Below, one piece after another: positions 1-38,320 of a DNA stretch of 64,000 nt. A program made the position numbers and the translations under genes. Positions within the stretch are counted from its first letter, which is position 1. Each line of letters begins with the position of its first letter. The notes beneath the pieces were generated by a model. That model searched no databases. It was not told the origin of the DNA and saw nothing but the letters and a program-made list of their open reading frames with translations. The stretch is from Latrodectus hesperus (lineage: Eukaryota > Arthropoda > Arachnida > Araneae > Theridiidae). The stretch is taken from assembly GCA_037975125.1 (NCBI GenBank), contig CM075853.1, forward strand, positions 27,018,946 through 27,082,945. The letters run 5' to 3'.

Positions 1-889
1 TAAAACTGTTAAAAAGAAGTATCAAAATAAAAAATTTCAATTTTCCCAAGGAATTTTTTTTTTAAATACTAAATGTTTGAAAGAGTAAAATATAAAATAA
101 TGTAAGTTTCATTTCATAAAACTATTGCTTAATTTTCTTATAATTTCATTAAACTTTTCAAAATAATAAAAATTTCAAAAAATTATACCATTCCATACAT
201 AGAAGTTAAGACTAATTAATTGCATTTTATTAAGATAAATCACTTGAAAATGCAAATTCCATAATTCTGTTTTGTTATATTTTAGAGTTCCATTTAAGTT
301 TCACATTAATTCCTAAAGTATTTTTAACAACTATAAAAACTGCATCAGTTTAAATAAATGCCAAATAATCAAGGTAATATTAATTACCAATTAATTTAAC
401 TACACTTATCATAAATATAAAAAACTTCCAATTATCTTAGTTATATAGACAGTGTTTAATAATAAATAGCAAATTATGCTAATCAATAGCATTTTGAATA
501 TTTCATTCATTGAGTGCTCTGAAATAATTTAATAATTAGAAAATCTCCTTTTACATAATTTAATAAATATTCACACACAGTAAAAAATATACTACTCAAT
601 ATTATTTCTTTTCAACATTATTATCATATACTTAGACTATTCTTTGGCCTTTGAGAAATGATATAAAGTAATTTAATAAATGATTCTATAATTTTATTAT
701 TTTAAACTTTATATAAATTCAGCAGACAATGAAACCCACAAAATATATAAAATTGATCGTCTAAATTCATGAGGACAAAACCTTTGAAAGATAAGGAAAT
801 GGTCATAATGGAAGAGCTGTATTTAATGTAGGGGAATAGAGAATATAATCATATAGAGAAAAGATAAAAACTACTTTGCATGAAATTAT
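1..889. other. AT-rich sequence, nothing recognised
   Basis: Low-complexity AT-rich DNA downstream of ANKRD54 on its strand. I looked on the minus strand for the missing final ANKRD54 exon (expected to encode a short LL.SFTSLSL-like tail) and did not find a convincing one. Confidence 0.4.
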
Positions 890-1519
890 GTTCAATAATT
901 AGACTGCAACTATTTTAATTTCACTGATTTTGTGAAGGCTAAACTGCTTAATATTGTCACCGTTTAAATCATGAAAAGAATATTAAAGAACCAAAAGCAT
1001 GGAATTGGATAGCATGCTGGACGATCTCAACTATGCCCATGACAATGTATTCACATATTCTCTAGCCTTAAAGATATGCAAAAAAAAAAAAAAAAAAACA
1101 AGATTCAAGAAAATGCCAGAAAAGGCCTTATAAAGAAATAGCAAAACTCGTGAAAATAAATTATCATAATGCAATTTATGTAAATGGCAGAAAAGTGGAA
1201 ATGACAAACTCTTTTAATTACTTAGTTTTAATTGCTCCACTGAAGGAGACACAAACGATGACATTAAATAAAAGATAAATAAAGCACACCATGCTTTTAG
1301 AACTCTATATAAAGTTTATGGAATAAAATATATTAAAGCAAATTAAAAATGAAATCTATAATGCAATAGTAAAATCTACTTTTATATGGTGAGAAAAGTT
1401 AGAAATTACTTAACTAAATTACAAGAAAATAAAAATGACTTTCAAAACAAAATGTTTCAGAAGAATTCTGAAAATTTATTGGTCGCGAAAATAATTACTG
1501 AAACTTCATATCAAAAAGT

Positions 1520-1530
1520 AAAATGCTGTA
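1520..1530. repeat. Target-site duplication, left copy
   Basis: AAAATGCTGTA, identical to 2366-2376. The pair brackets the nested LINE and proves where it entered the older element. Confidence 0.8.
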
Positions 1531-2365
1531 CCCTGGAACCAGGGGGTACGTGTACCTTCCTGGGGCTTGAGCACAGCCACCAGGCGCGTCGGCAGGTGGT
1601 GGATAGCCGAATGTCCTGTAGGAATGACAGGATAGCCTTGAATATAGAATCAGAGGCCGCGAACCAGCTCCCGTAAACCCTGGTGTTATGCGTTCCGTGC
1701 CTAGGGCTAATTGGCACCGCGGTATTGGTGTCTTAACGGAGCCTCTAGTTGCTTGGCGAACTTCTAGAGTAATTTGCCTTGCCCAGTAACTCAGGCAATG
1801 CTGGGTGGACTTATATTACCTGAGCTTTTTAATTGTTATCTTGTGGCTGAAAAGACACAAGAAGTAACAAACCTTTCTGCATTTGCAGGTGAAGCCTCTA
1901 AAGTAGACCTTACTGAAAAAGACAAGGGAACTCAGAGGCAATCTTGTAAAGGGGCAGCAATGTATCCTTCACTTGAGGTAGAAATTACCTCTAAACCATC
2001 TTCTTCTGGTGAAAGTCGGGAAGCTATTCCTAGCATGACTGAATTTCTGACCAGATGGAACTGTTTCAGCAAGACCTTATCTGCTGGAAATGTCATATGC
2101 AAGAGGAAACGGCAGAGCATGTCATTTACGAATATGAGGCTCTTGCCCTCCCTAAATTAACTTCTTTAGGCTTCATCCATACTAGAGAGTTACACCTAGA
2201 CTCCATTAAAGGGTTATCGGACTTTATTAGTAAAGTGGGTGACCCGAGCAACTGGAACTAGGAAACATTGGGTTTGGAGTTAATGGTACAAAATGCTAAT
2301 AACAGCAGAGGTGCCCAATGACATACAAACTCAATTTTAAGAAGAAGAAGAAGAAGAAGAAGAAG
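1531..2365 (+). mobile_element. Internally deleted non-LTR element with GAA tail, nested insertion
   Basis: 835-bp insertion flanked by an 11-bp target duplication AAAATGCTGTA at 1520-1530 and 2366-2376. It ends in a (GAA)n tail from about 2339. The first 250 bp are GC-rich (a 5' UTR-like block). An open frame at 1774-2160 (128 codons from MPCPVTQ) covers the centre. The 3' part (2055-2261) encodes a Cys/His cluster, CWKCHMQEETAEHV, like the zinc-knuckle end of the ORF2 of RNase H-bearing LINEs. The RT region is absent. I read it as a 5' end joined to a 3' end, a non-autonomous deletion derivative. Plain 5' truncation is the alternative. Confidence 0.65.
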
Positions 2366-2376
2366 AAAATGCTGTA
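2366..2376. repeat. Target-site duplication, right copy
   Basis: AAAATGCTGTA, directly after the GAA tail. The older RT fragment resumes here. Confidence 0.8.
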
Positions 2377-2812
2377 CTATTACAAAAGAACTTAAAAAGA
2401 GATGTTAGATGGATCAGGCATGTTCTGAAAATGAAACTGACTGACCCCATAAGAATATTTGCTTACAAGTGTGCACCTAATGGATGCAGGAAGAGAGGTT
2501 GCCTAAAGTAACTTTTAGTTGGATGATCATAAATAAAAGAAACAATTTTGGAAGGGCCAAATGAGGACTCGTCAGAGAAGCAACCCTATGCCAGAGAAAG
2601 TAAAAAAACTCATGCTCTCATGCGCCACAGGAGCATAATGAGCTACAAGAAAAGGAAATGCAATTAGACTGTAAAAACTAAAAGAATACAAGACAAAATT
2701 ACATTAATGACTTTATCTACTTTATAATTCTCCAACTACATTCACAAGTTCATTTTGAAAATTGTTTTCATTTTTTATCTCACTATATTATAAGATTGTT
2801 TCATTTACTTAC

Positions 2813-30487
<27,675 letters not shown>

Positions 30488-30871
30488 TATATTATCAAAA
30501 TTAAAACAACCAACGCAAGGATACAAAAAGTGTTTACAAATGTTTACTAAAAATCAAAAACGCTTTTCTAAAATAATAACTTTACTCGTTGGTGGAGGTA
30601 TATTTTAAATAGAAATTATTTTTCATTTAAAACCATAAAAGTCAACCAGTCAATATCAAATTCAACGACGAAGATAATAGATCAACGACTCCTCTTTTGG
30701 CGGCTTCAAAAATTACACGCCATCTAGGAAGACCTTCCTGAATATTTTTGACACTAGGTAGCGAAAAAAGCATCTCCAGTGCATATGATTGAATATATTA
30801 ACATTGTATTGTGTAGTATTTTACAGTTGATATATGTTTTTGTAATTTTTAAATACTTTTATTATAATAAA
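30488..30871. promoter_or_regulatory. Putative ANKRD54 promoter interval
   Basis: AT-rich 384 bp upstream of the ANKRD54 ATG. The least AT-rich part, around 30665-30780, includes TTTTGGCGGC, which resembles an E2F-like core. It may be shared with the divergent THAP-like fragment. There is no direct evidence of a start site. Confidence 0.25.
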
Positions 30872-31010
30872 ATGCCAAAACCATGCTTTTGTCCTGTCTG
30901 TAAAAGCGGCTATAAATCTGATATTAATCAAAGAAAGAAGAATGTGGGAAATACTACCAAGTCTTTTTAGTACACCAAAGGTATTGTCAGAAAATACAAC
31001 GTGTAAAATA
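30872..31010 (+). pseudogene. THAP-type zinc-finger fragment with a frameshift
   Basis: From ATG 30872 the frame reads MPKPCFCPVCKSGYKSDINQ, resembling the C..P.CKSGYKS start of THAP DNA-binding domains. The expected SLF..PK block (PSLFSTPKVLSE) follows, but one frame away, at about 30950-30985. It lies 385 bp from the ANKRD54 start codon in divergent orientation. It may be the stump of a gene or of a P-element-like transposase cut off by the Gypsy element to its right. A spliced first exon is the alternative. Confidence 0.42.
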
Positions 31011-31470
31011 TACTTCATCTACTTCTTTTTTCAATGAATAATTTTTATCTTGGTAAGTTAGTTTATTTTGTAAAATTAATAAAATGTATGCATTTGTATT
31101 ATTTTTTGCGATCTGGCATGCAATCAACGATTGAATTTTGTTGGAAAAATATAATAAATTATCTAGTTTAGTTCTTTTTTGTAATCAAATAATTGCTGGT
31201 TAATTAAAATGCGGGGATATACGGGTACTCGTGTTGCCTCCGTCAAATGATACATTTTTGACAATGACACGTTTTCCTCATTTGCTTACAACCGCCCTAC
31301 TAGATAACGTCACTCACCACACCCCTCTTTAGGTTTGTATTAAATAAAAAACGTTGCCAAATTATACCAAGTACGGTTACAGTTTACCTTGCCAACACGT
31401 CTTCTCGTAAACTCTCTGGATTTTGACGATTGTTTCTTATTGATGTCTGATGGTCCTTCTTTATTAGCTT

Positions 31471-31908
31471 TTGACGAAGATTGTCGTATGCATCGATTTT
31501 TCTTCCAAATCAGATCCATATCCATTACCACGAATGGATGATCTTCTGTTCAGTGCTAAGCAAACCTCTTTTATGACCACTATAGATTTGCGATCTGGTT
31601 ATTATCAAATTAATGTACCCCCGCAGGACAAAGACAAGACTGCTTTTGTATGCCAACTTGGTGTCTTTAGGTTCAACAGAATGCCTTTTGGACTTAAAAC
31701 AGCACCAGCTACATTCCAGCGTCTAATGGACATTTTTCGAAATGGACTAAAGGTTAATACGCTTGCTTACTTAGATGATATCATAGTATTGTCTCCCACT
31801 TTCAAGAATCACATCCAAGACATACGCTTAGTATTTAAAAGACTCCAGCAGTTTAATTTACGAGCTAATCGTATGAAATGCAATTTTTCTTGTGCCAAAG
31901 TTAAATAA
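31471..31908 (+). pseudogene. Second Gypsy element: reverse transcriptase
   Basis: Encodes SDPYPLPRMDDLLFSAKQTS, TTIDLRSGYYQINV, FNRMPFGLKTAPATFQRLMD and the intact catalytic LAYLDDIIVLS, then LRANRMKCNFSCAKVK and a stop at about 31906. The stretch before DPYPLP is too short for the family (VVCIDFSSKSD), so the fingers are deleted or the element is 5'-truncated here. Confidence 0.88.
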
Positions 31909-31941
31909 CTTTGACATTATATAACCAACTTCGGTAGTGAG

Positions 31942-32570
31942 GTAAACCCAGCTAAAGTGGAAGCAATTATTAGCATTCCTTCCCCAAAGAATGTAAAACA
32001 GGGGCAATCATTTTTGCAAACATGCAGCTGGTATACACGCTACATTCCTCAATTTACTGAGATTTCTTACCCCTTAAACAATCTCACTAAAAAGCGAACT
32101 ACTTGGAAATGGAGTGAAAAGAGCAAAGTGCATTTGAATTTCTTAAGAAATGTTTGATTTCACCACCAATTTTAAAACAAATAGATGAACCAAAACCTTT
32201 TTTTAATAAAATCAGATGCATCAAATTATGCTTTGGGAGCTGTCTTACTACAAGGACAAGGTCGTGAAGAGCACCCGATAGAATATGCAAGCCGTTTACT
32301 GACGTCGGCTAAATGTAATTATTCGACAACCGAAAGAGAAGCGCTTGCAGTGATCTAGGCCCTTGAAAAGTTTGGAGGATATATCGAAGGTTCAGAAGTT
32401 ACTGTGGCACATGACCACCAACCTTTAAAATGGCTCTTAAGCCTCAAATCTCCCACAGGTCGTCTTGCAAGATGGGCATTGCAATTACAATCTTACAACC
32501 ATTAAAATGGAATACATTCCGGGTAAAGAGAACGTCATTGCTGATATGCTTTCCCGCCCAAATTGTGTAC
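31942..32570 (+). pseudogene. Second Gypsy element: connection and RNase H
   Basis: EAIISIPSPKNVKQ and WYTRYIPQFTE precede, after a frameshift, KSDASNYALGAVLLQGQG, TTEREALAVI, an in-frame TAG at 32356-32358 and ALEKFGGYIEG. HDHQPLKWLL and KENVIADMLSRP close the domain. The RNase H motifs (DAS, E, D.QPL, AD.LSR) are recognisable across frames. Confidence 0.83.
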
Positions 32571-32799
32571 ATGAAAGAGCAACCAACGAAATCTGCACAG
32601 TTATCGTTGATTTGCCCTCCAAAACAGCAAGCGATCTGCGTGCAGAACAAATGAAGAATGGCGATGTAAAGAAAATAATAGATAGTTTTGAAAATAATTC
32701 AAACGACGAAAATTTTGCAAATTTGACTCAAAGAGGTTATATCATGAATCAAAGCGTATTGTATCATTATTCCGAAGAATCTGATTTGGAAGAGGCACA

Positions 32800-34036
32800 A
32801 TTAGTGGTTTCCAATCATGAGCGTGAAAGAGTACTGAAAGAACATCGTGATGCTCCAACAGCAGGCCATTATTGGGCAGATGGTACATATCAAAGAGTTT
32901 CTAAAATATATTATTTTCCAGGAAAGCGAAAATATATTACAAACTATGTTAAAAATTGCTTTGATTGTTATAGGCTCAAACCATCAAATCAAAAACTTGC
33001 AGGCTTATTGAGAACACTAATCTCCTCACAACGTTTTGAAACTTTGGCCATCGACTTGTTTGGTCCCTTGCCTGAGTCCACAGAAGGAAAAAAAATGGAT
33101 TTTCATTGTGGAAGATACTGCAACAAAATGGGTAGAACTTATCGCACTGAAAAACGCTACCGCGAGGGAGTGTGCTACTGTGTTGATGGAAGAAGTATTC
33201 CTGCTTTTCGGAATTCCAAGAATACTGATAAGTGACAATGATTCACAGTTTGTCCGTGCAGTTCTTCAACAGGTTTGTCATCTTCTTGACCTAAAACAAA
33301 TACTTACTCCAGTTTATTACCCACAAGCTAATCCTGTTGAGTGGAATAAAAGAGATCTCAAACCGAGATTGGCAATTTTTGTTCGAGACAAACACACTGA
33401 ATGGGCTCAAAAACTTCCGACAATACGTTTTGAATTGAACACAACAGTATGTGACTCGACAGAACACACGGCTGCGTTTCTACAATTCGGAAGGGAACTT
33501 AGAACTCCAGATGATTTCCAGCATGATTTGCGCACAGTTATTTACAATGACAACTTCGTAGCGGAAATAACTCAATATTTGAGAAAATTTGCAAATATTT
33601 CGAAAGAGATCAAAGACATTGTTGAACAAAAACGTGATCAAAGGAAGAAATATGCTGAACAGGATAGAAAAAATGGTCCCCAGTTTAAACCTGGAGATCA
33701 AGTATGGGTAACCTTACATCCTCATAGCAACAAAGCAAAAAAGATAACAGCCAAATTTGCACCTCGTCGAGATGGATATTATACTTGTTCAACGTTCCCC
33801 AACAAGCTACGAAATTGCCAGCCTGGACTAACCCAATATTTCTCTTGAAGCCTATCACACATCTGCTCTACGTCCATGCCTAGAAGCCCGCAAAACCTCA
33901 AATGTGCCAACAAATCCTATAAAAAGAAGGGTTCGACCTCCTAAGACAACTCAAATAAACAACTTGCCAAGAAGTGAATAATCGTCAGAATTTTCACCTG
34001 GCTACTCGTCGAGACGACTTCGTAGCCGGAGGGGGA
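32800..34036 (+). pseudogene. Second Gypsy element: integrase and C-terminal tail
   Basis: HRDAPTAGHYWADGTYQR and NCFDCYRLKP form the H-H-C-C finger. FETLAIDLFGPLPES (Asp), FGIPRILISDNDSQF (Asp) and YYPQANPVEWNKRD (Glu) keep the D,D,E set. A frameshift lies near 33100. The C-terminal part GDQVWVTLHPHSNKA and KFAPRRDGYY is the GPY/F-like end. After another frameshift, EAYHTSALRP and SSRRLRSR finish the polyprotein just before the LTR. Confidence 0.88.
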
Positions 34037-34039
34037 GCC

Positions 34040-34178
34040 TGTGACACTTCACTCTCTCTCTCTCTTCCTTTCCGAGAGCACCTCTGGCGGGGAGAAGGAA
34101 AGACAGTTAGTTAGGCTTTTGATTTCGAACTCTTAAGATGTGTTTTAATCATCCTTTTAATTTAGTGTTTCTGTTTGT
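34040..34178 (+). repeat. 3' LTR of the second Gypsy element, truncated
   Basis: Begins TGTGACACTTCACTC after the polypurine tract. It matches the first 139 bp of the inverted LTR at 34209-34428 with few differences, then stops at CTGTTTGT. Confidence 0.85.
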
Positions 34179-34208
34179 AATGAATTTTGAAAAGCGGATG
34201 GGCGCCAA

Positions 34209-34428
34209 TGTGCCCGGTGGTTGTGGGTTTAATCAAAACAGCCTTTAGTGTAACAATAATTTAATTATTCAAAGTTAAGTTACACACAATAACAAACAGA
34301 AACACTAAATTAAAAGGATGATTAAAAATCATCTTAAGAGTTCGAAATCAAAAGCCTAACTAACTGTCTTTCCTTCTCCCCGCCATGGGCGCTCTCGGAA
34401 AGGAAGAGAGAGAGAATGAAGTGTCACA
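34209..34428 (-). repeat. Inverted LTR with primer site, second Gypsy element
   Basis: On the minus strand: TGTGACACTTCATTC to CCGGGCACA (220 bp), followed by a primer-binding site TTGGCGCCCATCCGC and 30 bp of leader up to 34179. It is an intact 5' LTR plus leader start in reverse orientation, so it fixes the true LTR length. With 34040-34178 it forms a hairpin with arms of about 138 bp. Confidence 0.85.
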
Positions 34429-35296
34429 CAGCCAGGAAACTTTTTCTTTAAAAAATGGATAATTATATATTCAATAAAAGTGTAACTAAAAGTATTCTTA
34501 AATTATTACTAAAATTATTTGATTTGCATAAATTATGTTATTATTTTGTTACAGCGATATAATAGTTACACAACGAACACATTCCCATTTAAGTAAATTT
34601 CTTTACAGATATAACATTGAATATGTAAATAATTTTCATTAAAAATATAAAGGTAAAAAGGAGGGTTAAACAAAGTAGAATCATTGCAATGACACATCCA
34701 GTACAATATTGAAAAGAAATTGATAATCGATCTCAATCAATGAGTATTTTGTCATTAAAGTTTGTCAGAGGAATTTTGAAGCTTAGTAGATATTAACTTT
34801 TTTTTTAACCTTAACGTTTGATGTAAAAATGATGTTTTGTATATATTCCATAAGATACTTGGGAACTAATAATCGTGTAAGTATTAGATTGAGCTAAATA
34901 TTTTTTAAAGAATGCAATTTTATTTCATTAAAAAATTACATATAATGAATACTTAATGTCAATACAGCACAACTTTAAAAACTTAAAAGCGTTATTTAAA
35001 TTTTATTCAATATTACTAATTAAAAACGGAAAAATTCTTCTAAGTTGACTCTGAATGAACAAAAAAGAAAATATGATACTGAATATTTTATATTTGTTAC
35101 TGAATAAGTCTTAAAATATTCCTATTAATTTTTTGATAAAAATTTTAATTAGTTTTAATGATAATACTGCGATTTTTTTCAGCTTCTATTCATTCAATCA
35201 TAAGCTCAGCAAGCATCCATACATATAACCTTAAAAATGGAAAATTAATAGCAAAGTTTATTGTCAAATAACATTTTTAATCGTTTACGGTTCAGT

Positions 35297-35651
35297 GTTC
35301 CAGGTGATGGAACACTAGACTTTAAATTGTTACCAAATCGTTGCATTTTATGATAAAAGGATGAAATATTTGGCTTAAAATGTTTTTTAAACTCTCTTTG
35401 TTCATAATAGATGGCAGCACTACATTAGATGATTAATTTTCAATTATAGTAGATTATTTAAATCCCTTTATTTTGAAGGAATATTTCCGAATTTTTTTTC
35501 TTATAGAAAAACAATTGTTTGAAAAGAAATTTTTATGTTATTTTGTTGCCTGTGAACCTTGAACTCTTTATTCTATAATACTTTAAATTTTTTACGCATA
35601 AAGTATACGCAGAATTATCTGATAAAACAAGATGTTCCATCACCTGGAACA
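35297..35651. repeat. Inverted pair of a GTTCCA-GGTGA-TGGAAC motif
   Basis: GTGTTCCAGGTGATGGAACA (about 35296-35315) and its exact reverse complement (about 35632-35651) lie about 340 bp apart. Each copy is itself nearly palindromic. This could be the termini or subterminal repeats of a small transposon; no target duplication is clear. Confidence 0.45.
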
Positions 35652-36062
35652 CTGCGTCGCAAAGGCACTTTTCCTTTACGCGATTTAGACCGCGATTAGC
35701 CTTGAACTCAATTCTGAGGGGAACAGCTGAGTTGATATTATTGGTTTTCTCTCTTTTGGAGTTTAATAAACTAATGTTGAGGAATGTACAAGGAATGATT
35801 ACTTATATGGATAATATTTCTACACCCTTATTGGCCTCTTGAATTGGGAAGCTTCAGTGTGGTATAGGATTATAACAGTTAGTTCAAATCCTCTCTAATT
35901 AGAGAAGTATTATTTTTATGCTCTTTATTTTTCTTTTCGCTGCTATTAATTTTATAATATTGTGTATATATATATACTTGAATTTATATATCTTTAGTTC
36001 ACTTTTTGCAAATATAGTTTTAATTTCTAGTTAATTTTTTTTAATTTGTTAATTGCAAATAA

Positions 36063-36264
36063 ATGGAACGTAGAGGTCTTAGTACTTCTGAAGAAATAAT
36101 AATGCTTCAAAAATTGCCCTTTATTTGTGAATCAGAACATATGTATAGTGATACAGAGAAATATGTTCCTTAACCACTTGATCAGTCTCAATCTTATAAT
36201 GTTGTGTCGGATGCCAGTGAAAATGATTGTGATTTATCTCTACCAGGCTCCTCTATGCAGCCTC
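36063..36264 (+). pseudogene. Possible transposase N-terminus, broken by an LTR insertion
   Basis: From ATG 36063 the frame reads MERRGLSTSEEIIMLQKLP with acidic residues after it, a stop, and then DASENDCDLSLPGSS. Acidic, serine-rich N-termini of this kind are typical of piggyBac-type transposases, but no catalytic domain follows because an LTR begins at 36265. The assignment is weak. Confidence 0.28.
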
Positions 36265-36574
36265 TGTAACGAGTTAAAAGGCGCATATCAGTATAGCGCA
36301 TGCGCGCTAGATTCTGCCGCCCTCCTCCCTTCCGATTATATTGTTTTTGCTTATTCCTGATTTTAGAGAGAGTGTTCTCAGAGAGACATTAATGCACTGG
36401 AGGTGCGCTTGTGGCGGCCTCCGTCAAAGACATTGTCATGTTTATTAAGTTGCAAATTATATTAAAATTTATGTAAATAGTAAAAATGTATATTTAAAAT
36501 TTATCCTCATCAATAAAATAAATTTAATTAAATTGAAATTGTCTTCAGTTGCCTTGCCACCTCGGTATGCTACA
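36265..36574 (+). repeat. LTR of a third retrotransposon
   Basis: 310 bp, TGTAACGAG to GGTATGCTACA. It includes a poly(A) signal (CAATAAAATAAA) near 36510. After a short spacer comes TGGTGGCAGCGGTGG, a common tRNA primer-binding sequence of LTR elements. No second LTR was seen in the window, so this is a 5' LTR with partial interior or one arm of a rearranged element. Confidence 0.68.
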
Positions 36575-37400
36575 GCGTTAAATGGTGGCAGCGGTGGAAT
36601 AGATCTGTTCCGAATAATTCTGAAGAACTTACGAGTGATTCTGGGTAAAAGATATTTCTGAGAAGTGTTGTCAACTCGACAACAGAAGATAAATTGATAG
36701 CAGCCTCCTATTGATATTTAGTGGTTTCGATTCCAACCCTTGGAATCAGCAGATACAGCTTCCCGCTATCTTGGAGTGGAAAGGAAAAATTGTTTCCAGT
36801 TAAATTCCCACCCGTGGAAAAGAAGAAAAACGGTTAATTCCAACCCTTGGAAAAAGAAGCATCCAGCTTGAAGTATTAATTCAATTCATAGCACCCTGCT
36901 ATTTTGATGTGTTTCTCTTTCCTGTTCTGCTTAGTTCCTTCCAGTGGAATAGAAATATGCTGTTTTGATTCCAGCCCTTGGAAAAAAAAATAGCTTCTGT
37001 TTGCGATTTAATTCCATCTGAAATCTTGTATTCAGAATCTAAGAAATATTGTGCTACTTCTGATTTTCGAATCCACCCTGTCCAAGTATACCGTTTCGGA
37101 ATCGAGTGCTTGAGAAATTCCTGTTTATGGATTCAAGAAAAGTGTGATAATCAAGAAGTGTTGTGCGCGTGTGTTTTTTTCAGTTGAAATCTCGAAAAAA
37201 AGAAAGAAAATAATTATGTGATAAAAATTTTAAATTAACGTGCGAAAGTGAGATTTCAAAATCGAATGCAATGATGAAAATCAAAAAATCAGGCAAGAAT
37301 TAAAAATCCCTACCCTAAAAGAATTCTTCGCGAAAATAATGTATAACATGATTAAAAATATTGATAAAACTAAAAACGAAACAATACTTAGCCTTAAGGC
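36575..37400 (+). mobile_element. 5' leader of the third LTR element with repeated hairpins
   Basis: Interior sequence after the primer site without a long frame. It contains five short inverted motifs of the form TTCCA-n-TGGAA, mostly TTCCAACCCTTGGAA: 36731-36745, 36805-36819, 36838-36852, 36939-36949 and 36969-36983. It turns AT-rich after about 37200, and no gag or pol domain is visible. Confidence 0.5.
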
Positions 37401-37410
37401 TAATTATTGT

Positions 37411-37510
37411 TAGGGACGGAATTCCGTCCTATAATAGGACGGAATTCTGACATTATAGGACGGAATTCCGTCCTATAATGACCTAAGGACCTATAATAGA
37501 TTCCGTCCCC
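37411..37510. repeat. Cluster of GGACGGAATTCCGTCC palindromes
   Basis: A 16-bp perfect palindrome at 37414-37429, a half-mutated copy at 37436-37448, and a 30-bp perfect palindrome at 37451-37480. A final ATTCCGTCC is near 37500. The motif core is an EcoRI-type GAATTC inside GGACG arms. The origin is unknown. Confidence 0.8.
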
Positions 37511-38024
37511 GCTGATTGCTCAGATATTGCCAAAAGTTTCCGCACCAACCACCATGAAATAAACTGTAAATAGAAAATTTTCTTTGATAGCTACTTCTTT
37601 GTATGGAAAAAAAGAGACTACAAAAAAGATAAAAAATTTTTATAGCATCTCATTCCATGTGCGAAAAAAAAACATTAAAAATAAAAATGAAGATGAATAA
37701 TGCTGACATAAGTATGCATACTAAATGTATATAAAAATAGGTAAAAAATTTTTTAATACATATGTATATGCAAATAGATAAAAAAAAAAGATAAAAAGAG
37801 AAATATTGTATTGCAGACTACTTTATACCTTGTAAATATTATGGTGTGTATAAATTCTTGTAAATACCTTTTCCTGTTCTTATGTAAATATCCTTATTTC
37901 TTTCAATTTATTCTTTTACTATTCTATTAGTTTCATTTAATTTATATGTATATTTCTCATAAATAATAAATTAATAAACAATAACTTTTAATAATTCTGA
38001 AATAAATTATATGAAATAACCATA

Positions 38025-38320
38025 GTCCCGTCCATTAAAATTTCAAACCGATCTTAAGCCAATCAGATTCAAGTTATAGTTCACCAACCAAGAACCAGCT
38101 ATCTAATGAGGGTAGAGGATCGCCAGATACAGGGACCTCTGAAAACTGCCAGGTGGCAATCACTAAAATTTCAATGATATTTAATGATAGATAATAAAGA
38201 TAGTAAATGCGTAAAAATTCGTAGCATTCAGACATACTGACATAAAAAATGCATGCAATATCATATGCGAATAAATGATTGAAAGAAAGAAAGGTGTTTA
38301 ATGGACCAACCGATTAAAAG
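38025..38320. repeat. Unclassified repeat-like patch
   Basis: A GC-richer island (38030-38160) in otherwise AT-rich DNA. GTCCATTAAA near 38031 and its inverse TTTAATGGAC near 38298 could be short terminal inverted repeats. No coding signal was seen. Confidence 0.3.

Larger units (their letters stand above)
890..2650 (+). mobile_element. Decayed non-LTR retrotransposon RT fragment, interrupted
   Basis: Plus-strand pieces of a LINE reverse transcriptase. KLLNIV..IMKRILKN is at about 940-1000. LDDLNYAHDN, the catalytic YADD box with its first D changed to H, is at about 1020-1045. VNGRKVEMTNSFNYLV, the thumb motif, is at about 1180-1230. Beyond an insertion at 1531-2365, VRWIRHVLKM.LTDPIRIFAY is at about 2405-2465, the C-terminal motif of this RT class. 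Several stops and frameshifts separate the pieces. It is a dead 3' part of an old element and the host site for the younger LINE. Confidence 0.72.
31480..34428 (+). mobile_element. Gypsy LTR retrotransposon, 5'-truncated, fold-back 3' end
   Basis: Plus-strand pol in the usual Gypsy order (RT, RNase H, integrase), starting inside RT near 31480. It is followed by the polypurine tract GGAGGGGGAGCC and an LTR start at 34040. The LTR is cut after 139 bp and joined to an inverted copy of the element's other end (leader plus LTR, to 34428). No gag, protease or 5' LTR is present in normal orientation. Frameshifts and stops show it is inactive. It lies between the two host genes. Confidence 0.88.

Noticed and set aside
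605..680. Stretch examined as the missing last exon of ANKRD54
   Set aside because: No acceptor joined to a frame encoding the expected LL.SFTSL-like tail.
36978..37187. 69-codon plus-strand frame after the third LTR
   Set aside because: It lies in the untranslated leader and shows no gag-like features.
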